Assembly: GCA_002440235.1 (NCBI GenBank)
Contig: DJRZ01000078.1
Coordinates: 7,414-20,591, forward strand
Source: Alphaproteobacteria bacterium UBA6347
Lineage (GTDB): Bacteria; Pseudomonadota; Alphaproteobacteria; CAAGCB01; CAG-977
Length of the DNA stretch: 13,178 bases
Direction: 5' to 3'
Part shown: piece by piece, positions 1 through 7,201 of the stretch
Layout: each line of letters opens with the position of its first letter
Numbering within the stretch: the first letter of the stretch is position 1
The notes under the pieces: model-generated
The model's database searches: none
Seen by the model: the letters and a program-made list of their open reading frames with translations, nothing else
What the model was told of the DNA's origin: nothing
Made by a program: the position numbers and the translations under genes

Positions 1-1386
1 ACCGTCGGTGACGAAACCGCCGGCGTCGCCTACCGTCTGGAAAACGAAGTCCGTTCCGCCGACGTGTTCACGATCGCGCCCGAAAAGCTGAAGGTTTCGG
101 GCAAGCCGTCCGCCGCCGACCGCGAACGCCTGTACAAGGAACTGGGCGACGATCTGATCACGCCGGAAACGCGGTCTTTCACCGTGTTTTTCCTGACGCT
201 GGACGACGTGTCGAAAAAAATCAAAATCACCGACGAGGAACTGCGCGAAGTCTTCAATGAAAACAAGGACGCCTACGCGACCGAGGAAATCCGCGACGTC
301 GACCAGATGCTGTTCGACACGAAGGAAGAGGCGGACAAGGCTTTCGCCGCGCTGAAAAAAGGCGGGGATTTCATGACCGTCGCCAAGGAATACGCCCACC
401 AGACCGAAGACCAGACCAAGCTGGGCGACCTGACGCCGTCGACCGCGACGGGCGATTGGGCGGACGCCGTCTTTTCCGCGAAAAAAGGCGAAATCGTCGC
501 TCCCGTGCAGACGGCGTTCGGCTGGCAGATCCTGCGCGTGAACAAAATCACGCCGAAAGTCGAAAAACGGTTCAACGACGTGCGCGACGAAATTGAACGC
601 AAAATGGTCGCTTCGCTGGCGTTCGACACGCTGAGCGAAACCGCGGTCGCTTTGGACGACCGTTTCGGCGCGGGCGAAACGATAGAAGAGGTCGCCCGTT
701 CCACGGGATTCCCGATGAAAAAATACGAAATGGTCGATCCCGCGGGGCTGAATGAAAACGGAAAATCCGCCGGCGTGTCCAAAGCCGTTCTGGAACAGGC
801 GTTCGCCGCCGACCCCGGACGCGAAACGCCGATGACCGAAGACGGTTCGGACTTTTTCGTCCTGCGCGTCGACGACGTGCGCGAACCCGCTTTGAAGCCG
901 ATCGAAAAGGCGCAAAAGGAAATCGAAGCCGCTTGGGTCGAAGAACGCCGGCGCGACAAAGCCCGCCGGATTTCCGACGAAATCAAGGCGGAATTGAACA
1001 AGGGCGCCGCGCCCGAAGCCGTCGCCAAAAAGACGGGCGCCGCCTATAAACGCGTCAAAACGGTCACGCGCAATGGCGGACAGCTGCCGCAGACGGCGGC
1101 GTACCGTTTGTTCAGCCGCCCCGTCGGCGAAGCCTTTTCGCTGCCCGAAGGCGAAAACATGCTGGTCGTCAAAGCGGTGAAATCCGTTCCCGCCGACCCC
1201 GCCAAAAACAAAATCGCCGTCGCCGAACTGCGCGGTCGCATGCGCGACGCCGCGGCGGCGGAAAAGGCGGACGTTCTGCTGTCCGATTTTTCGGCTTGGC
1301 TGAAACTGGAAATCAAGGACGAAACCGTCAAAAAGGCGTTCGCCTATCTGACGAAATCGACGCAGGAAAGCGACGAAGACTATTGA
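1..1386 (+). CDS. ppiD: PpiD/SurA-like periplasmic peptidyl-prolyl isomerase, 5'-truncated
   Basis: The reading frame is open from the first base of the window and ends at TGA 1384-1386, so 461 C-terminal residues are seen and the start lies upstream; the GTG at 64 is internal. Visible residues about 95-186 read as a parvulin (PPIC-type rotamase) domain: an E-E-I-R-D-V-D-Q-M-L-F first strand, a K-K-G-G-D-F helix start, a G-D-L turn, then the A-F-G-W-Q-I-L-R-V strand typical of the family. The flanking Lys/Glu-rich helical segments match the chaperone arms of PpiD/SurA proteins, and a second, degenerate rotamase-like segment follows. In PpiD an N-terminal membrane anchor holds the protein in the periplasm, where it helps outer-membrane proteins fold; that anchor would lie outside the window. 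It is convergent with flgH and not obviously part of the flagellar unit. SurA is the alternative name, but the position of the domain and the long C-terminal arm favour PpiD. Confidence 0.85.
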   Translation, partial: TVGDETAGVAYRLENEVRSADVFTIAPEKLKVSGKPSAADRERLYKELGDDLITPETRSFTVFFLTLDDVSKKIKITDEELREVFNENKDAYATEEIRDVDQMLFDTKEEADKAFAALKKGGDFMTVAKEYAHQTEDQTKLGDLTPSTATGDWADAVFSAKKGEIVAPVQTAFGWQILRVNKITPKVEKRFNDVRDEIERKMVASLAFDTLSETAVALDDRFGAGETIEEVARSTGFPMKKYEMVDPAGLNENGKSAGVSKAVLEQAFAADPGRETPMTEDGSDFFVLRVDDVREPALKPIEKAQKEIEAAWVEERRRDKARRISDEIKAELNKGAAPEAVAKKTGAAYKRVKTVTRNGGQLPQTAAYRLFSRPVGEAFSLPEGENMLVVKAVKSVPADPAKNKIAVAELRGRMRDAAAAEKADVLLSDFSAWLKLEIKDETVKKAFAYLTKSTQESDEDY

Positions 1387-1408
1387 CGGTCTTTATATAA
1401 TAACAGAG

Positions 1409-1440
1409 AACGGCTCCGTTTCGAAAGAAGCGGAGCCGTT
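1409..1440. terminator. Hairpin terminator between convergent ppiD and flgH
   Basis: A perfect 10-bp inverted repeat, AACGGCTCCG (1409-1418) and CGGAGCCGTT (1431-1440), encloses a 12-base loop. It lies 22 bp after the ppiD stop and 49 bp past the flgH stop on the other strand. On the plus strand it is followed by TTTCGTT-like sequence only if the arm is read one base short, and on the minus strand by CTCTGTTATT. The U-tracts are therefore weak, but the position between convergent genes fits a bidirectional terminator. Confidence 0.75.
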
Positions 1441-1489
1441 TCGTTCGCGCCGGAAATCAAGGGAGGAAAAATCCGGCGCGGTCAAACCG

Positions 1490-2251
1490 TCAGAACGGGT
1501 TGATGATGTCCAGAACCTGTCTGCCGATGCGGGGTTGCTGGACGTCGCTGATCGTGCCTTTGCCGCCGTAGGCGACGCGCAGTTCGGCGATCTTTTCGGA
1601 TTTGATCGTGTTCAGCGTCGAAATGTCTTCGCGTCTGATGATGCCCGTCATGTGCAGCTGGCGCATTTCATAGTTGACGCGGACTTCCTGCTTGCCGGAA
1701 ATGACCAGATTTCCGTTCGGCAGAATCTGCGTCACGACCGCCGCCATCGTGACGTCGATTTTTTCATTGCGGTCGATCGACCCGTCGCCCGTGATGCTGC
1801 GGCTGCTGGTGATGTTGAACAGGTTGGACACGTCGACGCCGTTGGGCAAAATTTTCCCTGCATATTTTTCCAGTCCCGCCAAAGCGCCGATGCTGGTGCT
1901 GTCTTTGTCGTCGCCGCGTTTCTGTTCGGATTTGTTTTCCAGCAGGGCTTTGTCGGAAATGACGACCTGAACGGTCAGAATGTCGCCGACCTGGCTGGCG
2001 CGCTGGTCTTTGAAAAATCCTTTCGACCCCGGACGCCACAGCGAATTGGCGTTGACGTAGGGCGTCTGCGGTTCGGGCATGGGCATGTCGACGGGCGCGT
2101 AGCCCTTTTCCTTTGTCGGGTTTTCGATTTTGGACAGCTCGGGTTCTTTGCCGACGTCCTTTAATCTGCCGAAATAGGCGCACCCCGCCGCGTTCAGCGC
2201 GAATGCCGTCAAAACGACGGCGCGCAGGGCTGTTTTTACGGTTTTGTTCAT
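1490..2251 (-). CDS. flgH: Flagellar L-ring protein FlgH (lipoprotein)
   Basis: FlgH forms the outer-membrane L ring, the bushing through which the flagellar rod passes. The 253-residue product starts with a lipoprotein signal: positive residues, a hydrophobic core and a lipobox L-N-A-A-G-C with the lipidated Cys at residue 24. The S-L-W-R-P-G motif near residues 70-75, the Q-V-G-D-I-L-T-V strand just after it, and the C-terminal G-R-Q-V-L-D-I-I-N-P-F are hallmark FlgH elements, and the length is normal. An AAGGGAGG Shine-Dalgarno lies 6-7 bases before the ATG. It is the last gene of flgF-flgG-flgA-flgH, 20 bp after flgA, and runs towards a shared terminator at 1409-1440. flgI (P ring), which sits next to flgH in many bacteria, is not in the window. 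Confidence 0.96.
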   Translation of the reverse strand: MNKTVKTALRAVVLTAFALNAAGCAYFGRLKDVGKEPELSKIENPTKEKGYAPVDMPMPEPQTPYVNANSLWRPGSKGFFKDQRASQVGDILTVQVVISDKALLENKSEQKRGDDKDSTSIGALAGLEKYAGKILPNGVDVSNLFNITSSRSITGDGSIDRNEKIDVTMAAVVTQILPNGNLVISGKQEVRVNYEMRQLHMTGIIRREDISTLNTIKSEKIAELRVAYGGKGTISDVQQPRIGRQVLDIINPF

Positions 2252-2271
2252 TTCAAGCCTCCCTTGTCGCT

Positions 2272-3246
2272 TTAAAATTTCACGTTGTTCGGTTCGACGA
2301 AAACGGTTTCGGGCGCCGTGACCGTGCCTTCGACGACGTTTTTGCTTTGGGCGTTCATCACGCGGACGGTGTCGCCCAGTCCGCCGTTTTCCAGCGCTTT
2401 CCCCTTGGTGCTGAGCATGATGCCGCCCTTGGCGAACGTCAGGGTGACGGTCTTGCCTTTGGCGACCATGACCTGCGTTTGCACGTCGTCGGCGTCGATC
2501 GCGTTGCCCGCGCGCACGCCGCGTTTGATTTCCTTGCCGATCAAATCGTCGATTTTCGCGGGGTCGGAACGCCGGCGCGCCGAATCGGCGGAAACGGTTT
2601 TCAAAACGATGTCGTCGCGCGTCAGGATTTGTCCGGCTTTCAGGTCGCGTTTGGCGGTCGGAATTTCCAGCGTGTAGGTCGCCTTGCCCGTGAAATCCAG
2701 GTCACGCGGAGCGTCGTCGCCGGCGATCAGGCGCAACGTCGCCGAAAAAGTCTTGCGCCGTTCGTCGTATTCCGCGAAAACCGTTTCGAAACGCCACGCC
2801 GATTTCGCCGGAACCAGCAGGGGAAAAGCGTTCGAATGAACGCTCAATTCCGCGTTTTCGGGCAGTCCGCGCGCTTTCAATTCCCGCGCCAGCCGGGCGA
2901 CGACGTCCGCTTTGGCGATTTCGTCGGCGGCGCGTTTGACGGTCGCGGCGGTTTTCGCGTCGGCGGGCGACCAGTCGATACCGTGCTTTTTAGCCGCCTG
3001 TTCCAGCCATCGGGCGGGCAGAATCGCCTCCTGTCCCGGCGCGGGGGCGGGAGCGACGACGCGGGCGCCCTTTTCGGCGTCGAGTCCGGAAAACAGATCG
3101 CCCAGCCGGATTTTGCCGGCGGTGATCGTCGTTTCCCGCTTCAACACGACGGGCAACGCCTGCAAATCGTCGTCGACCGCCGTTTCCGCCCCCGAAACGG
3201 CGGCGGGCGAAAGAACGATGATCAAAGCGGCAATCAGGCGTTTCAT
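2272..3246 (-). CDS. flgA: Flagellar P-ring assembly chaperone FlgA
   Basis: FlgA is a periplasmic chaperone for assembly of the FlgI P ring around the rod. The 324-residue product has an N-terminal signal peptide (M-K-R-L-I then a hydrophobic stretch, likely cleaved near residue 20). A less conserved region follows to about residue 190, then a SAF-type domain (about 194-256; K-R-D-L-K-A-G-Q-I-L-T-R-D-D-I and K-R-G-V-R-A-G) and a C-terminal beta domain (V-A-K-G-K-T-V-T-L, then G-D-T-V-R-V-M-N). These C-terminal features are diagnostic of FlgA, and the long N-terminal part is common in alphaproteobacterial forms. The start is 12 bp beyond the flgG stop, and its GAGGA ribosome site overlaps the end of flgG, so translational coupling is likely. 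Its client FlgI must be encoded elsewhere. Confidence 0.93.
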   Translation of the reverse strand: MKRLIAALIIVLSPAAVSGAETAVDDDLQALPVVLKRETTITAGKIRLGDLFSGLDAEKGARVVAPAPAPGQEAILPARWLEQAAKKHGIDWSPADAKTAATVKRAADEIAKADVVARLARELKARGLPENAELSVHSNAFPLLVPAKSAWRFETVFAEYDERRKTFSATLRLIAGDDAPRDLDFTGKATYTLEIPTAKRDLKAGQILTRDDIVLKTVSADSARRRSDPAKIDDLIGKEIKRGVRAGNAIDADDVQTQVMVAKGKTVTLTFAKGGIMLSTKGKALENGGLGDTVRVMNAQSKNVVEGTVTAPETVFVEPNNVKF

Positions 3247-3258
3247 GGCGTTAAATCC

Positions 3259-4050
3259 TCAGGATTTCAGCTGGTTGATCGTGGACAGCATCTGGTCGGC
3301 GGTCGTGATGACCTTGGAATTCATTTCGTAGGCGCGCTGGGCGGAAACCAGATCCGTGATTTCGGACACGACGTTCACGTTCGAATTTTCCAAATGCCCC
3401 TGCAAAATCTTGCCGAAACCCAAAGCCCCCGGAACGTCTGTCGTCGGATTGCCGGACGCGGGCGTTTCGACGAACAGGTTGTCGCCGATCGCTTCCAGCC
3501 CCGATTCGTTCATGAAATTCGCGATTTCCAGCTGACCGACGTTCGTCAGGTCCGTCTGACCGTCTTCTTTGACCCAGACTTCGCCCGACGCGTTGATCGT
3601 GATGCCGGTGACGTTTTCGGGAATGGTGATGCCCGGCTGAACCGTGTAGCCGTCCGACGTGACCAGCAGTCCGTCGGGGCTGACCTGAAACGCGCCGTCG
3701 CGGGTGTAGCCCGTGCCGCGGTCGTTCGGCAGTTCGATCTGAAAATAACCGTTGCCCTGAATCGCCAGATCCAGCGTGTTGTCCGTGTTCAAAACCGATC
3801 CGTGTTCCGAAACGCGGTAGACCGAAGACGTCTTCACGCCCAGCCCCAGCTGAATGCCCGACGGGACGATCGTGCCTGAATCCGACGAATTGGCGCCGAC
3901 GCGGCGCATGTCTTGGTACAGCAGGTCGTGAAATTCCGCCCGTCTGCGCGAATACGCGGTCGTGTTCATGTTCGCGATGTTGTTGGAAATGACTTCGACG
4001 TTCGTCTGTTGCGCCAGCATTCCCGTGGCGCCGATGTGAAGAGCTCTCAT
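3259..4050 (-). CDS. flgG: Flagellar distal rod protein FlgG
   Basis: FlgG builds the distal rod, the drive shaft crossing periplasm and outer membrane. The protein has 263 residues, close to the usual 260. The N-terminal rod domain reads M-R-A-L-H-I-G-A-T-G-M, then the signature S-N-N-I-A-N-M-N-T-T-A-Y near residue 30. The C-terminal domain holds L-E-N-S-N-V-N-V-V-S-E and A-Q-R-A-Y-E-M-N-S-K, the terminal heptad helix that packs against the N-terminal one. Residues L-D-L-A-I-Q-G-N-G-Y-F-Q in the centre are the conserved Flg hook-basal-body motif. The ATG is preceded by AAGGAG at good spacing. It is the second gene of the minus-strand operon, 27 bp after flgF. Like other rod proteins it has no cleavable signal, consistent with flagellar type III export. 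Confidence 0.97.
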   Translation of the reverse strand: MRALHIGATGMLAQQTNVEVISNNIANMNTTAYSRRRAEFHDLLYQDMRRVGANSSDSGTIVPSGIQLGLGVKTSSVYRVSEHGSVLNTDNTLDLAIQGNGYFQIELPNDRGTGYTRDGAFQVSPDGLLVTSDGYTVQPGITIPENVTGITINASGEVWVKEDGQTDLTNVGQLEIANFMNESGLEAIGDNLFVETPASGNPTTDVPGALGFGKILQGHLENSNVNVVSEITDLVSAQRAYEMNSKVITTADQMLSTINQLKS

Positions 4051-4077
4051 AACCTTGACTCCTTAGCTGAATAAACC

Positions 4078-4818
4078 TTAACCGCCCGCTTTGGCGTAGA
4101 CTTGCATCGCGTTTTGACGGCGCGTGTGTTCCGTGTCGATCATCATCTGAATGTTTTCGTAAGCGCGCTGCAGCTTGATCATCGCCGACATTTCGACGAC
4201 CGCGTTGACGTTCGACGTTTCGATCATGCCCTGTTCGACGTTCGGGCGGACGGGCGTCGCCGCGTTGCCCGCGACGTTCCTGTACAGTCCGCCGTGCGTG
4301 GCGCGCAGTTTCTGCCGGTCGGCGAATTCGACCGTTTGCAGCGTCGCGACGACGCCGTTTTCCGTCACGATTGACCCGTCGCGCGTGACGTTGAACTCCG
4401 TTTCTTCGGGCGCGATGAAGATCGGATTGCCGCGGTCGTCCAGAACGGGATCGTTTTCCGCCGTGACCAGCATGCCCTCGTCGTTCAGTTTGAACTGCCC
4501 GTTGCGGGTGTAGCGCACGCCCTCGGACGTGTCGACGACAAAGTAGGCGGGACCGTGAATCGCCAGATCGAACGGATTGTCCGTCGCGGAAAACGCGCCT
4601 TCGGTAAAGTCGCGGACGATGCCGAAATCGTGAACGAACGACAGCTTGTCGTCCAGCAGGCTTTCGTCCGTTTTGCTTTTGGACAGGTATTCCGTAAAGT
4701 AGGGCTGGACGCCTTTGTATCCCGCGGTGTTCACGTTCGCCAGATTGTTGGCGACCATGTCCAGCTGGTTCCACAGCCCCATTTGGCGCGACAAAGCGAT
4801 GTAAAGTGTGTTTTTCAT
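4078..4818 (-). CDS. flgF: Flagellar proximal rod protein FlgF
   Basis: FlgF is one of the proximal rod subunits, exported through the flagellar type III apparatus. The protein has 246 residues when started at the ATG at 4818 (M-K-N-T-L-Y-I-A-L-S-R-Q). A longer reading from 4866 would run through the ribosome site and to within a few bases of the promoter, so it is rejected. The rod signature A-N-N-L-A-N-V-N-T-A-G-Y-K lies near residues 24-36, the central F-D-L-A-I-H-G-P-A-Y-F-V motif is present, and the C-terminus carries E-T-S-N-V-N-A-V and L-Q-R-A-Y-E-N-I-Q. Together with the neighbouring FlgG paralogue this makes FlgF rather than FlgG or FlgE. It heads the flgFGAH operon and has a sigma-54-type promoter about 50 bp upstream. 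Confidence 0.95.
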   Translation of the reverse strand: MKNTLYIALSRQMGLWNQLDMVANNLANVNTAGYKGVQPYFTEYLSKSKTDESLLDDKLSFVHDFGIVRDFTEGAFSATDNPFDLAIHGPAYFVVDTSEGVRYTRNGQFKLNDEGMLVTAENDPVLDDRGNPIFIAPEETEFNVTRDGSIVTENGVVATLQTVEFADRQKLRATHGGLYRNVAGNAATPVRPNVEQGMIETSNVNAVVEMSAMIKLQRAYENIQMMIDTEHTRRQNAMQVYAKAGG

Positions 4819-4825
4819 GTCCTTT

Positions 4826-4832
4826 CCCCCTT
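4826..4832 (-). promoter_or_regulatory. Ribosome binding site that fixes the flgF start
   Basis: On the minus strand AAGGGGG lies 7 bases before the ATG at 4818. This supports the shorter flgF reading over the in-frame ATG at 4866. Confidence 0.75.
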
Positions 4833-4869
4833 CGTTTGACGGAGCGGCAAAATTTCCTGAAAACAAATA

Positions 4870-4886
4870 TGCATAAAACGTGCCAA
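4870..4886 (-). promoter_or_regulatory. Sigma-54 (-24/-12) promoter for flgFGAH
   Basis: On the minus strand the sequence reads TTGGCACG-TTTT-ATGCA, against the sigma-54 consensus YTGGCACG-N4-TTGCA. The -24 element is perfect, the spacing is exact, and the -12 element differs at one base (A for the first T) while keeping the essential GC. Transcription would begin near 4859, about 40 bases before the flgF start. Sigma-54 is known to drive rod, ring and hook genes in Caulobacter and many other polar flagellates. An activator enhancer site was not identified with confidence. Confidence 0.8.
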
Positions 4887-4951
4887 TTTTTCGAAACAGT
4901 CTTTTTTCTTGAAAAAAAACGGCGGGGAAATTATGTGTTCCGTAAAGGGCT

Positions 4952-4966
4952 ATAACCTGTTATTAA
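4952..4966 (+). promoter_or_regulatory. CtrA-like box upstream of fliL
   Basis: ATAA-N7-TTAA matches the alphaproteobacterial CtrA recognition sequence TTAA-N7-TTAA at 7 of 8 defined bases with exact spacing. Each half continues as AACC, giving TAACC twice, one helical turn apart. The right half overlaps a plausible -35 element, as CtrA boxes do in activated Caulobacter class II flagellar promoters. The match is seen in the sequence; CtrA binding is inferred. Confidence 0.6.
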
Positions 4967-4992
4967 CCAAACCGGCGTATAACGGATACAAT
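4963..4992 (+). promoter_or_regulatory. Candidate -35/-10 promoter of the fliLM operon
   Basis: TTAACC (4963-4968) and TACAAT (4987-4992) are 18 bp apart. Transcription would start near 5000, leaving a leader of about 20 bases with the ribosome site AAAGGA at 5008-5013. The poor -35 overlaps the CtrA-like box, which is typical of an activated promoter. Confidence 0.5.
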
Positions 4993-5007
4993 CACCGACT
5001 GTTTTTT

Positions 5008-5013
5008 AAAGGA
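5008..5013 (+). promoter_or_regulatory. Ribosome binding site that fixes the fliL start
   Basis: AAAGGA lies 6 bases before the ATG at 5020. A longer in-frame reading from 4909 would cover the CtrA-like box and promoter and is not supported. Confidence 0.75.
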
Positions 5014-5019
5014 TTTGAA

Positions 5020-5550
5020 ATGGCGGAAGAAATCGAAAACGAACCGATGCAAGACGGGGACGAAGCGCGAAAACGCCCCGCCGTCGCGCCGAAAAAGAAA
5101 GTGTTGCTTTTGCTGCTGCCGATCTTTTTGGTCGTCGGATCGGTCGTCGGGCTGTATTTTTCGGGAATCGCCGATTCCATTTTGACCGTTCCCGATCAGG
5201 AACGGGAAAAACAGGCGGAACGGGACGGCGGCGAAACGTCGGACGCCCTGTTTTACGACATTCCGGAAATTCTGGTGAACTTGTCCGCCAAGGCGGGGCA
5301 AAAGCCGATCTATTTTAAAATCAGGGTCGCGCTGGAAATGAATTCCGCCGAAGACATCGCCTTCGCCGAAAAAATGTTGCCGCGAATCGTCGACAGTCTG
5401 CAATTTTACCTGCGCGAAATGCGGTTGGAGGAATTGCAGGGATCGATCGGCACCTACCGTTTGAAAGAAGAAATCAACGGCAGGCTGAACCGCATTCTGG
5501 CGCCGGTCAAAGTCAACGACGTGTTGTTTAAAGAAATTTTGATTCAGTAA
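5020..5550 (+). CDS. fliL: Flagellar basal body-associated protein FliL
   Basis: FliL is an inner-membrane protein that surrounds or stabilises the stator units and supports torque generation. With the ATG at 5020 it has 176 residues: an acidic cytoplasmic head (1-23), Lys-rich K-K-K at 25-27, one membrane helix at about 28-47, an acidic linker, and a periplasmic FliL domain from about residue 76. That domain includes P-E-I-L-V-N-L-S, then Y-F-K-I-R-V-A-L-E, and the typical ending V-L-F-K-E-I-L-I-Q. Length and order are normal for the family. It is the first gene of the plus-strand operon and is 9 bp from fliM. Its control region is shared with the divergent flgF operon. Confidence 0.94.
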   Translation: MAEEIENEPMQDGDEARKRPAVAPKKKVLLLLLPIFLVVGSVVGLYFSGIADSILTVPDQEREKQAERDGGETSDALFYDIPEILVNLSAKAGQKPIYFKIRVALEMNSAEDIAFAEKMLPRIVDSLQFYLREMRLEELQGSIGTYRLKEEINGRLNRILAPVKVNDVLFKEILIQ

Positions 5551-5554
5551 GGGG
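5551..5554 (+). promoter_or_regulatory. Ribosome binding site that fixes the fliM start
   Basis: GGGG directly follows the fliL stop (TAAGGGG) and lies 5 bases before the ATG at 5560. The GTG at 5554, two codons earlier in the same frame, would overlap this site, so the ATG is preferred. Confidence 0.6.
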
Positions 5555-5559
5555 TGCTT

Positions 5560-6582
5560 ATGGCGCAAGACGGGCAAAACAACCTGACGCGGGGGACGCG
5601 GACCGACGTTTCGCCGGACGGCGAAAGCGTGTCCAATATCCTTAATCAGGACGAAATCGACAGCCTGCTGAACGACGGCGCTGGACGCGAAGAGCATACC
5701 GGCGTGCAGGCGCTGCTGAACACGTCGACGGTTTCCTATGAACGTCTGCCGATGCTGGAAATCGTGTTCGACCGGCTGGTGCGGCTGATGTCGACCACGT
5801 TGCGCAACTTTACGCAGTTCAATATCGAAATCACGCTGGAAGGCATCGACACGATGCGTTTCGGCGATTATCTGGACGCCGTCGCCCAACCGTCCATGAT
5901 GTCCGTGTTCAAAGCCGAAGAATGGGACAACTACGGTCTGATGACGATCGATTCGTCGCTGATCTACACGATGGTCGACGTTTTGCTGGGCGGTCGCCGC
6001 GGCACGGCGGCGATGCGGCTGGAAGGACGCCCGTTCACGGTCATAGAACGCAATTTGATCGAAAAGATGGTGCATCTGGTGCTGTCGGATCTGTCCGCGG
6101 CGTTCGACCCGCTGTCGCCCGTGACGTTTCGTTTCGACCGTTTGGAAACGAATCCGAAATTTGCCATGATCTCGCGTCCGTCGAACGCGGCGGTCGTCGC
6201 GAAATTCCGCATTGATATGGAAGACCGCGGCGGCAGGATCGAACTGCTGCTGCCCTACGCGATGCTGGAACCCGTGCGCGAACTGCTGCTGCAAGGGTTC
6301 ATGGGCGAAAAATTCGGTCGCGACAGCATTTGGGAAAACCATCTGGCGGAGGCGCTGTGGGTCAGCGAAATCGATTTGCTGGCGGTTCTGGACCGTCACA
6401 TGACGTCGCTGAAACAGGTGCTGAACTGGAAAGTCGGCACGCGTCTGCTGTTGAACGCCACGCCTGATTCCGAAGTCGAAATGGTTTGCGGCGACATTCC
6501 GATGTTTTACGGGCATATGGGGCGCAAAAACGACTATATCGCCATTCAGATCGAAGACAAAATCAAACGGCAGAAGGATTAA
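5560..6582 (+). CDS. fliM: Flagellar motor switch protein FliM
   Basis: FliM is the C-ring subunit that binds phosphorylated CheY and sets the direction or speed of rotation. The 340-residue protein has all three parts. The N-terminal CheY-binding peptide is L-N-Q-D-E-I-D-S-L-L at residues 28-37. The middle CheC-like domain includes L-P-M-L-E-I-V-F-D-R, the G-G-R-R-G turn near residue 143, and an E-R-N-L-I-E-K-M helix. The C-terminal SpoA (FliN-like) domain covers about 255-332, with L-N-W-K-V-G-T-R-L-L-L and I-A-I-Q-I-E-D-K-I. Length is in the normal range. An unusually long 27-residue head precedes the CheY-binding peptide. It is followed 5 bp later by the DUF6468-like gene, so the two are probably co-translated. 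Confidence 0.97.
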   Translation: MAQDGQNNLTRGTRTDVSPDGESVSNILNQDEIDSLLNDGAGREEHTGVQALLNTSTVSYERLPMLEIVFDRLVRLMSTTLRNFTQFNIEITLEGIDTMRFGDYLDAVAQPSMMSVFKAEEWDNYGLMTIDSSLIYTMVDVLLGGRRGTAAMRLEGRPFTVIERNLIEKMVHLVLSDLSAAFDPLSPVTFRFDRLETNPKFAMISRPSNAAVVAKFRIDMEDRGGRIELLLPYAMLEPVRELLLQGFMGEKFGRDSIWENHLAEALWVSEIDLLAVLDRHMTSLKQVLNWKVGTRLLLNATPDSEVEMVCGDIPMFYGHMGRKNDYIAIQIEDKIKRQKD

Positions 6583-6587
6583 ACGCC

Positions 6588-7187
6588 ATGTCCGTCGAAC
6601 TTCTCATCAACATCGTCGTTATTTGCCTGCTGGTGCCGACGATCGTTTTCGCGATCATTTTGAACAAGCGGCTGGAAGTCCTGCGCAACAGCCGCGCCGA
6701 TCTGGGGCGTCTGATCGAAGCGTTCAACGACGCGACGACGCGCGCCGAATCGGGAATCCCCCGTTTGAAACAGGCGGCAGACAGCGCGGGCGGACTGTTG
6801 CGCGATCAGATTCAAAAAGCGCAGACGCTGCGCGACGATCTGGCTTTTATGATCGAACGCGCCGACGCCGCCGCGCGGCGGCTGGAAAGCGCGACGCGCG
6901 ACGCGCCGTCCCCCGCTTTTGAAAAAACGTCTTTCAAAACAGCCGAAATCAAGACGGACGACCTGCCGTCTTTCGCGCCGCGCAAGCCGCAGTCCAAACG
7001 CGTTTTCGCCGACGAGGATCTGATTTCCTCCGCCGTTTCCGCGGCGCAGGACATTCTGCGCGATTCGGGCGGGGAACAAAAGCGGAAAGGTTACCGGCGC
7101 CCGCTGGCGGCGTCGATCGACGACGTCGACGCCGACCGGTCCGAAGCCGAACGCGAAATGCTCAAAGCGTTGCAGTCGGGACGGTGA
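6588..7187 (+). CDS. Membrane-anchored coiled-coil protein, DUF6468-like, flagellar operon
   Basis: The 199-residue protein starts at the ATG at 6588, 5 bp after the fliM stop. It has one N-terminal membrane helix (about 4-25: L-L-I-N-I-V-V-I-C-L-L-V-P), then an Arg/Glu/Ala-rich helical segment from about 28 to 105 that should form a coiled coil (R-L-E-V-L-R-N-S-R-A-D-L, then L-R-D-Q-I-Q-K-A-Q-T-L-R-D-D-L). A charged, probably disordered tail follows. This resembles proteins annotated with domain DUF6468, which I recall next to fliM in alphaproteobacteria; the family name is from memory. Function is unknown. The topology (short periplasmic end, long cytoplasmic helix) and position between fliM and a MotE-like gene suggest a role at the motor or stator. 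A longer in-frame reading starting inside fliM is rejected. Confidence 0.75.
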   Translation: MSVELLINIVVICLLVPTIVFAIILNKRLEVLRNSRADLGRLIEAFNDATTRAESGIPRLKQAADSAGGLLRDQIQKAQTLRDDLAFMIERADAAARRLESATRDAPSPAFEKTSFKTAEIKTDDLPSFAPRKPQSKRVFADEDLISSAVSAAQDILRDSGGEQKRKGYRRPLAASIDDVDADRSEAEREMLKALQSGR

Positions 7188-7201
7188 GGGGGGGCTGAAA
7201 A

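Noticed and set aside
2113..3879. 588-codon open frame on the plus strand
   Set aside because: It lies opposite flgH, flgA and flgG, which have clear family signatures. Its translation is Arg/Phe/Asp-rich with no domain, as expected for an antisense frame in GC-rich coding DNA.
3251..4774. 507-codon open frame on the minus strand
   Set aside because: It is a shifted frame across flgG and flgF, low-complexity Arg/Gly-rich, and crosses the flgF-flgG junction.
4844..4857. GCGGCAAAATTTCC as an ftr/FlbD enhancer for the flgF promoter
   Set aside because: I cannot recall the consensus precisely enough, and it lies downstream of the promoter close to the predicted start; too weak to annotate.
4901..4920. 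T-tract followed by A-tract as a terminator
   Set aside because: The stem would be A/T only and sits between divergent promoters, where no transcript needs ending.
4909..5019. Upstream extension of fliL
   Set aside because: It would run through the CtrA-like box, the promoter and the ribosome site; the first family-like residues begin after the ATG at 5020.
4963..6516. 517-codon open frame on the minus strand
   Set aside because: It is antisense to fliL and fliM, both firmly identified.
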